This document shows, in pieces, positions 8,911-11,206 of a stretch of 11,206 nt of DNA. How positions within the stretch are numbered: position 1 is the first letter of the stretch; every line of letters starts with the position of its first letter. The stretch covers positions 1-11,206 of the forward strand of contig CALFGU010000070.1 of assembly GCA_937877685.1 (NCBI GenBank), read 5' to 3'. Under the pieces are notes generated by a model that made no database searches, was not told the origin of the DNA, and was given only the letters and a program-made list of their open reading frames with translations. Made by a program: the position numbers and the translations under genes. The stretch comes from an uncultured Prevotella sp. GTDB taxonomy: Bacteria; Bacteroidota; Bacteroidia; Bacteroidales; Bacteroidaceae.

Positions 8911-8968
8911 CCTTTCAAGGCGCAAACCCAAATATCCATAGTCCCAGGGCGTTGCCCTGAACTGGGTG
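8911..8968. repeat. REP-like palindrome pair, copy B
   Basis: The element ccctttcaagg (8911-8920) is followed about 24 bases later by cagggc-gtt-gccctg (8945-8959) and then aactggg. This is the same two-part layout as copy A at 8414-8458. The second palindrome has the complementary loop (gtt instead of aac), and the bases after it are similar (gaactggg against gacaactgg). It sits at the centre of the nested inverted repeat. Confidence 0.55.
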
Positions 8969-9065
8969 CTTATTAACCTTTGCCTCCCGTTGGTCAGCGA
9001 CCTTTGGTTCAGGCCGTTACTTCTCAAAAACTTTACCGGACGGCAATATATAGTAATATATTACC

Positions 9066-9080
9066 AATTATTGCTGTCCG
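9066..9080 (+). repeat. 15-base direct repeat, right copy
   Basis: Identical to 8750-8764 (aattattgctgtccg). It is preceded by an AT-rich palindrome, taatatatta (9054-9063), and followed directly by the right arm of the 49-base inverted repeat. Confidence 0.65.
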
Positions 9081-9085
9081 CAAAC

Positions 9086-9134
9086 AAAATCGTGATAAAA
9101 CAAATGGACGAGGATGATGTTATATAGAAGCAAT
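9086..9134 (-). repeat. right arm of the 49-base imperfect inverted repeat
   Basis: This is the reverse-complement partner of 8532-8580, with about 41 of 49 positions matching and no gaps. The outermost 17 bases are perfect. The arm ends where the T-tract of the minus-strand terminator begins, so the candidate element abuts the 3' end of the accessory operon. Confidence 0.75.
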
Positions 9135-9160
9135 AATAAAAAACTTTCCCTTCGGGAGTT
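9132..9160 (-). terminator. terminator-like hairpin after the FGE-like gene
   Basis: On the minus strand, aactccc and gggaaagtt pair around a gaa loop with a two-A bulge (9142-9160). The sequence that follows is a run of T with two A interruptions (ttttttattatt). The hairpin begins 39 bases after the stop codon of the FGE-like gene, a typical distance for a factor-independent terminator. Many DGR target genes also carry a short-loop hairpin just after the variable region, so a second role is possible if that gene is a DGR target. Confidence 0.6.
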
Positions 9161-9198
9161 CTTCGTTAGCAGTTGGTCCAATAGTTAGTTCACAACAT

Positions 9199-10551
9199 TT
9201 ACTGGAAAACGAGACGGAATCCGATACGGTAGTTACGGTGACCAGGGGGGGCATAGCGGCGGTATGCCACGCGACAGTTCGTCGCATCACGGTACCAACA
9301 GCCACCACGTAACACTCGATAAGAGATATCTGGATTTGATTTGTAACTACTTCGCCAATATCTGTCACACCATTCTAACACATTGCCACTCATGTCGTAG
9401 ATACCAAGTTCATTAGGGACCTTCAGTTTCACAAGATGGGTGCAACGGTAGCTATTAGAATCATACCATGCCACGTCATTTATATTATTGCTCCCACTAT
9501 ACTTATACCCTTTACTTTTCACCCCTCCACGAGCAGCAAACTCCCACTGTTCTTCTGTAGGCAATGCGAATTTCTTGCCATGCAAGTGGTCCTTCATCAT
9601 TTCGTTCAGTTTGGCAAGAAAACCTGTAACATCATTGTATGAAACACATTCTACGGGGAGATCATCATCCCCCTTAAAGTTAGACGGATTCACCATCATC
9701 ACCGCCCTCCAAAGTGCTTGTGTCACTACGGTTTCTCCAATATAAAAATCCTTTAAAGTAACGTCATGCTGTGGTCTTTCATCATCATAACCATCAGAAT
9801 CGTTTATAGATGTACCCATTTTAAATGTACCACCCTCTACCTTAATCATCTTGAAGCGAACACCATTGAGTGTAAACACAGCAGAAATACCAAATGACAC
9901 CTTGGCAGAGAACAGCACTTGTGACTCGCTCCTTACTTCAAGCAAGTAGGTGTCTTCGCAATTTTGAAGTTTATGAGTTGGAAAGCAGAAGTCTAATTGT
10001 CTTTCTTTACCTGAGAGTTCATTATTTAAATGTAAACATGATGTTTCTTCATGGATTATTTGTTGATGCAAAGATAGCGTTGCGTTCAAATTGAAAGATT
10101 CCTTTTCGGGTTTAATAATCTTGAACTTCAACCTCAAACGCAAAGTTCCATTTAAATATTCCTCCTTCATTTTTATGAAGTCCCCTTTACAAATAGTATT
10201 GAAAGGAACCTCCATCTGTTTTGACTCAGTTAAAGCGTATGCTACCTCCTTCAACTCCAGATAGGAAAGGAAGTTGACATTAAAGTTTTTATTCTTATTC
10301 GTGAGGATTTCTGCCAGGTTCTCCATCACTTCTTTGTTTGTGAGATTCTTTGTCAGACCTTTGATTCTTTTTGCAAGTGCCTTTTCCGTTTCAGTTCCTT
10401 CTTCCAACCATTGCACGATCAGTCCGTCACGCTGTAAGGTAAGGAGCTCGTTGTACAGCGCGTCTTGATCTGACGAAATGTGTCGAAAATAGTCTTGCAA
10501 CTGCTCTAAGGTGTAGCAATAATCGTTACCTATATACAATATGCTGCTCAT
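9199..10551 (-). CDS. three-part protein with C-terminal FGE/SUMF1-like domain, possible DGR-variable protein
   Basis: The protein has 450 residues. Residues about 1-110 are predicted largely helical (DGLIVQWLEEG at 42-52) and belong to no family I recognise. Residues about 112-230 are beta-rich and could be an Ig-like sandwich. Residues 233-450 are an FGE/SUMF1-type fold: KVEGGTFKMGT, GETVVTQALW, PVECVSYNDV, LPTEEQWEFAARGG, ELGIYDMSGNVLEW, RVLRGGCW and IGFRLVF. The catalytic Cys pair of true FGE is incomplete: the position of human Cys336 is Arg421, and only the partner Cys426 remains. Sulfatase activation is therefore unlikely, and a binding role is more plausible. No signal peptide is visible, so it probably acts in the cytoplasm. 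The start at 10551 lies two bases after the stop of the AAA+ gene, indicating one transcript and probably coupled translation. The 3' end has unusual composition (see 9202-9306). Confidence 0.9.
   Translation of the reverse strand: MSSILYIGNDYCYTLEQLQDYFRHISSDQDALYNELLTLQRDGLIVQWLEEGTETEKALAKRIKGLTKNLTNKEVMENLAEILTNKNKNFNVNFLSYLELKEVAYALTESKQMEVPFNTICKGDFIKMKEEYLNGTLRLRLKFKIIKPEKESFNLNATLSLHQQIIHEETSCLHLNNELSGKERQLDFCFPTHKLQNCEDTYLLEVRSESQVLFSAKVSFGISAVFTLNGVRFKMIKVEGGTFKMGTSINDSDGYDDERPQHDVTLKDFYIGETVVTQALWRAVMMVNPSNFKGDDDLPVECVSYNDVTGFLAKLNEMMKDHLHGKKFALPTEEQWEFAARGGVKSKGYKYSGSNNINDVAWYDSNSYRCTHLVKLKVPNELGIYDMSGNVLEWCDRYWRSSYKSNPDISYRVLRGGCWYRDATNCRVAYRRYAPPGHRNYRIGFRLVFQ
9202..9306 (-). 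other. candidate DGR variable region at the 3' end of the FGE-like gene
   Basis: Hand count of the last 33 sense codons (9202-9300): 58 of 99 bases are G or C, and only 15 of 99 are A on the coding strand. Samples elsewhere in the gene give 26/60 GC and 17/60 A (9361-9420), and 17/60 GC and 25/60 A (10141-10200). Residues at positions usually Asn or Ser in related DGR proteins are C418 (TGT), Y420 (TAC), R421 (CGT), D422 (GAT), R432 (CGC), Y433 (TAT), A434 (GCC), P435 (CCC), H438 (CAC) and Y441 (TAC). All could arise from AAY or AGT by changing only adenines. The location, at the extreme C-terminus of an FGE/C-type-lectin-like fold ending in IGFRL, is where DGR variable regions occur. No template repeat or reverse transcriptase is in the window. 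Confidence 0.45.
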
Positions 10552-10553
10552 AA

Positions 10554-11206
10554 TTACTTACTATTTTTTGTAGCTAGGGTAAACTTATACTTTTCTTGCA
10601 TCTCCTTGATACGCTCGATGTTGGTCCAAGCGTAGTCGTTTTTAGGACGTTCAGGATGTTTCTTGTATTCCTCATACTCACGACTTTTCTGATTTGCCAT
10701 TACTGCATCCTTAATTGATTTAGCGCCATCAATAAAGTCCTGCTCTGTCAGACGAATCTTTGTGGCAGCATGCTTATTATCATCAGATAAGAGTTTCAGG
10801 TATTCCATGAATTTCTTCTCGATAACAGTGTTGACCACACTCTCAATCTCAGCACCAGAGAAGCCACCATACTTCCCCTCAAAATTGTCTTTTCCCACAA
10901 TCTTGCTGGTGTCCTTGACGTCAGAGAAATCAAAGATACTTTCAGGGTCATCTTTAAAGCGCTTAATCTTCATGTCGAAAATCTGCTTACGCTCCTTCTC
11001 GTTAGGGAAGTCTACGAAATATACTTCATCAAAACGCCCCTTGCGCATAAATTCCGGTCGCATAACGTCGTTGGCTGTCGCTACGATGTAGACAGGAGTC
11101 TTGCGCTCTTGCATCCAGGTCAAGAAGTGTCCCATTAGGCGCATCACGAGCATATCGTTATTCTGACCGTTTGACCCAGCAAAAGCCTTTTCTATCTCAT
11201 CAATCC
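10554..11206 (-). CDS. AAA+ ATPase, Ycf46-like, N-terminal part missing
   Basis: The gene enters from the right edge; 216 residues are visible before TAA at 10554-10556. They begin in the Walker B motif (IDEIEKAFAG, acidic D2-E3), so Walker A lies outside the window. Sensor 1 is IVATAND (N45), and the second region of homology reads MRPEFMRKGRFDEVYFVDFP with the arginine-finger candidates R54 and R57. The lid region has GFSGAEIESVV. The mix IDEIEKAFAG, LTWMQE and RKGRFDE is closest to the Ycf46-like branch of classical AAA proteins. A charged tail (HPERPKNDYAW) ends the protein. The ATG at 11151-11153 is internal to the domain and is not the start. It is the upstream gene of a two-gene operon with the FGE-like protein. 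Substrate and role are unknown; remodelling or controlling its partner is a guess. Confidence 0.9.
   Translation of the reverse strand, partial: IDEIEKAFAGSNGQNNDMLVMRLMGHFLTWMQERKTPVYIVATANDVMRPEFMRKGRFDEVYFVDFPNEKERKQIFDMKIKRFKDDPESIFDFSDVKDTSKIVGKDNFEGKYGGFSGAEIESVVNTVIEKKFMEYLKLLSDDNKHAATKIRLTEQDFIDGAKSIKDAVMANQKSREYEEYKKHPERPKNDYAWTNIERIKEMQEKYKFTLATKNSK

Larger units (their letters stand above)
8749..9052. repeat. nested, symmetric inverted-repeat structure of about 300 bases
   Basis: Three levels of arms share one centre. Outer: 8749-8769 against 9032-9052 (21 bases, 3 mismatches; core gtccggtaaa/tttaccggac). Middle: 8834-8870 against 8977-9013 (37 bases, 3 mismatches), containing ggtc-gct-gacc and gaggcaaag. 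Inner: aaagggcaaaag (8866-8877) against cttttgcccttt (8904-8915), a perfect 12-base match with a 26-base loop. The middle and inner left arms overlap, so they are alternative pairings. Between the inner hairpin and the right middle arm lies the palindrome cagggc-gtt-gccctg. The region could fold as RNA or extrude as a cruciform. Its translations look random, so the symmetry itself is the feature. Confidence 0.8.
8532..9134. mobile_element. candidate non-coding element bounded by 49-base inverted repeats
   Basis: The segment is 603 bases long, starts and ends with the inverted arms at 8532-8580 and 9086-9134, and contains no convincing gene. Inside are a hairpin (8698-8740), a nested inverted-repeat structure (8749-9052) and a REP-like palindrome pair. 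Length, terminal inverted repeats and lack of coding potential suit a MITE-like or decayed insertion at the convergent junction. Against this, no target-site duplication is obvious immediately outside the arms, and no transposase remnant could be recognised. An alternative is an accumulation of several unrelated repeats between two terminators. Confidence 0.4.

Noticed and set aside
8642..8941. 99-codon open frame on the + strand in the junction
   Set aside because: It runs through several inverted-repeat arms, its product has no recognisable pattern, and no other evidence supports translation.
8363..9198. DGR template repeat or reverse transcriptase in the junction next to the FGE-like gene
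   Set aside because: No stretch resembles the 9202-9306 region in either orientation, and no reverse-transcriptase motif is encoded there.
9120..9368. 82-codon minus-strand frame overlapping the end of the FGE-like gene
   Set aside because: It is an out-of-frame shadow of the FGE domain; the FGE frame carries the conserved motifs and a proper stop.

Overview
The window comes from a member of the Bacteroidota, probably Bacteroidales and perhaps Prevotellaceae. It carries a full-length SprA/Sov, the outer-membrane translocon of the type IX secretion system, which is confined to this phylum. It also has a Kdo-8-phosphate synthase typical of a lipopolysaccharide-making cell, and no gene shows a Shine-Dalgarno sequence. 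Genus is an inference.

Layout. (1) Positions 2-709, + strand: the 3' nine-tenths of kdsA. (2) 710-961: a gene-free leader filled with short degenerate repeats. (3) 962-8362, + strand: sprA, 2466 residues. (4) 8363-9198: an 836-base gene-free convergent junction, dense with hairpins and inverted repeats. From left to right it holds a copy of the repeat seen upstream of sprA, a REP-like palindrome pair, a strong terminator-like hairpin, and a roughly 600-base segment bounded by 49-base imperfect inverted repeats. Nested inside that segment are further inverted repeats, a second REP-like palindrome pair and most of a 15-base direct repeat pair. A terminator-like hairpin for the opposing operon closes the junction. 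(5) 9199-11206, - strand: a tight two-gene operon made of a Ycf46-like AAA+ ATPase (cut by the window edge) followed by a 450-residue protein. That protein has an unrecognised helical N-terminus, a beta-rich middle and a C-terminal formylglycine-generating-enzyme-like (FGE/SUMF1) fold.

The left half is housekeeping envelope biology: kdsA supplies the Kdo sugar of LPS, and SprA is the pore through which type IX cargo leaves the cell. The right half looks accessory. The most interesting signal is at the 3' end of the FGE-like gene. Its last 33 codons are GC-rich and depleted of adenine on the coding strand, while the rest of the gene is AT-rich. Substituted residues sit on codons of the form expected from AAY ancestors. 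This resembles the variable region of a diversity-generating retroelement (DGR) target. No reverse transcriptase or template repeat is visible, so any such machinery would lie outside the window or act in trans. AAA+ ATPase plus FGE/C-type-lectin-fold variable protein also fits the general style of diversifying conflict systems, but that role is inference.
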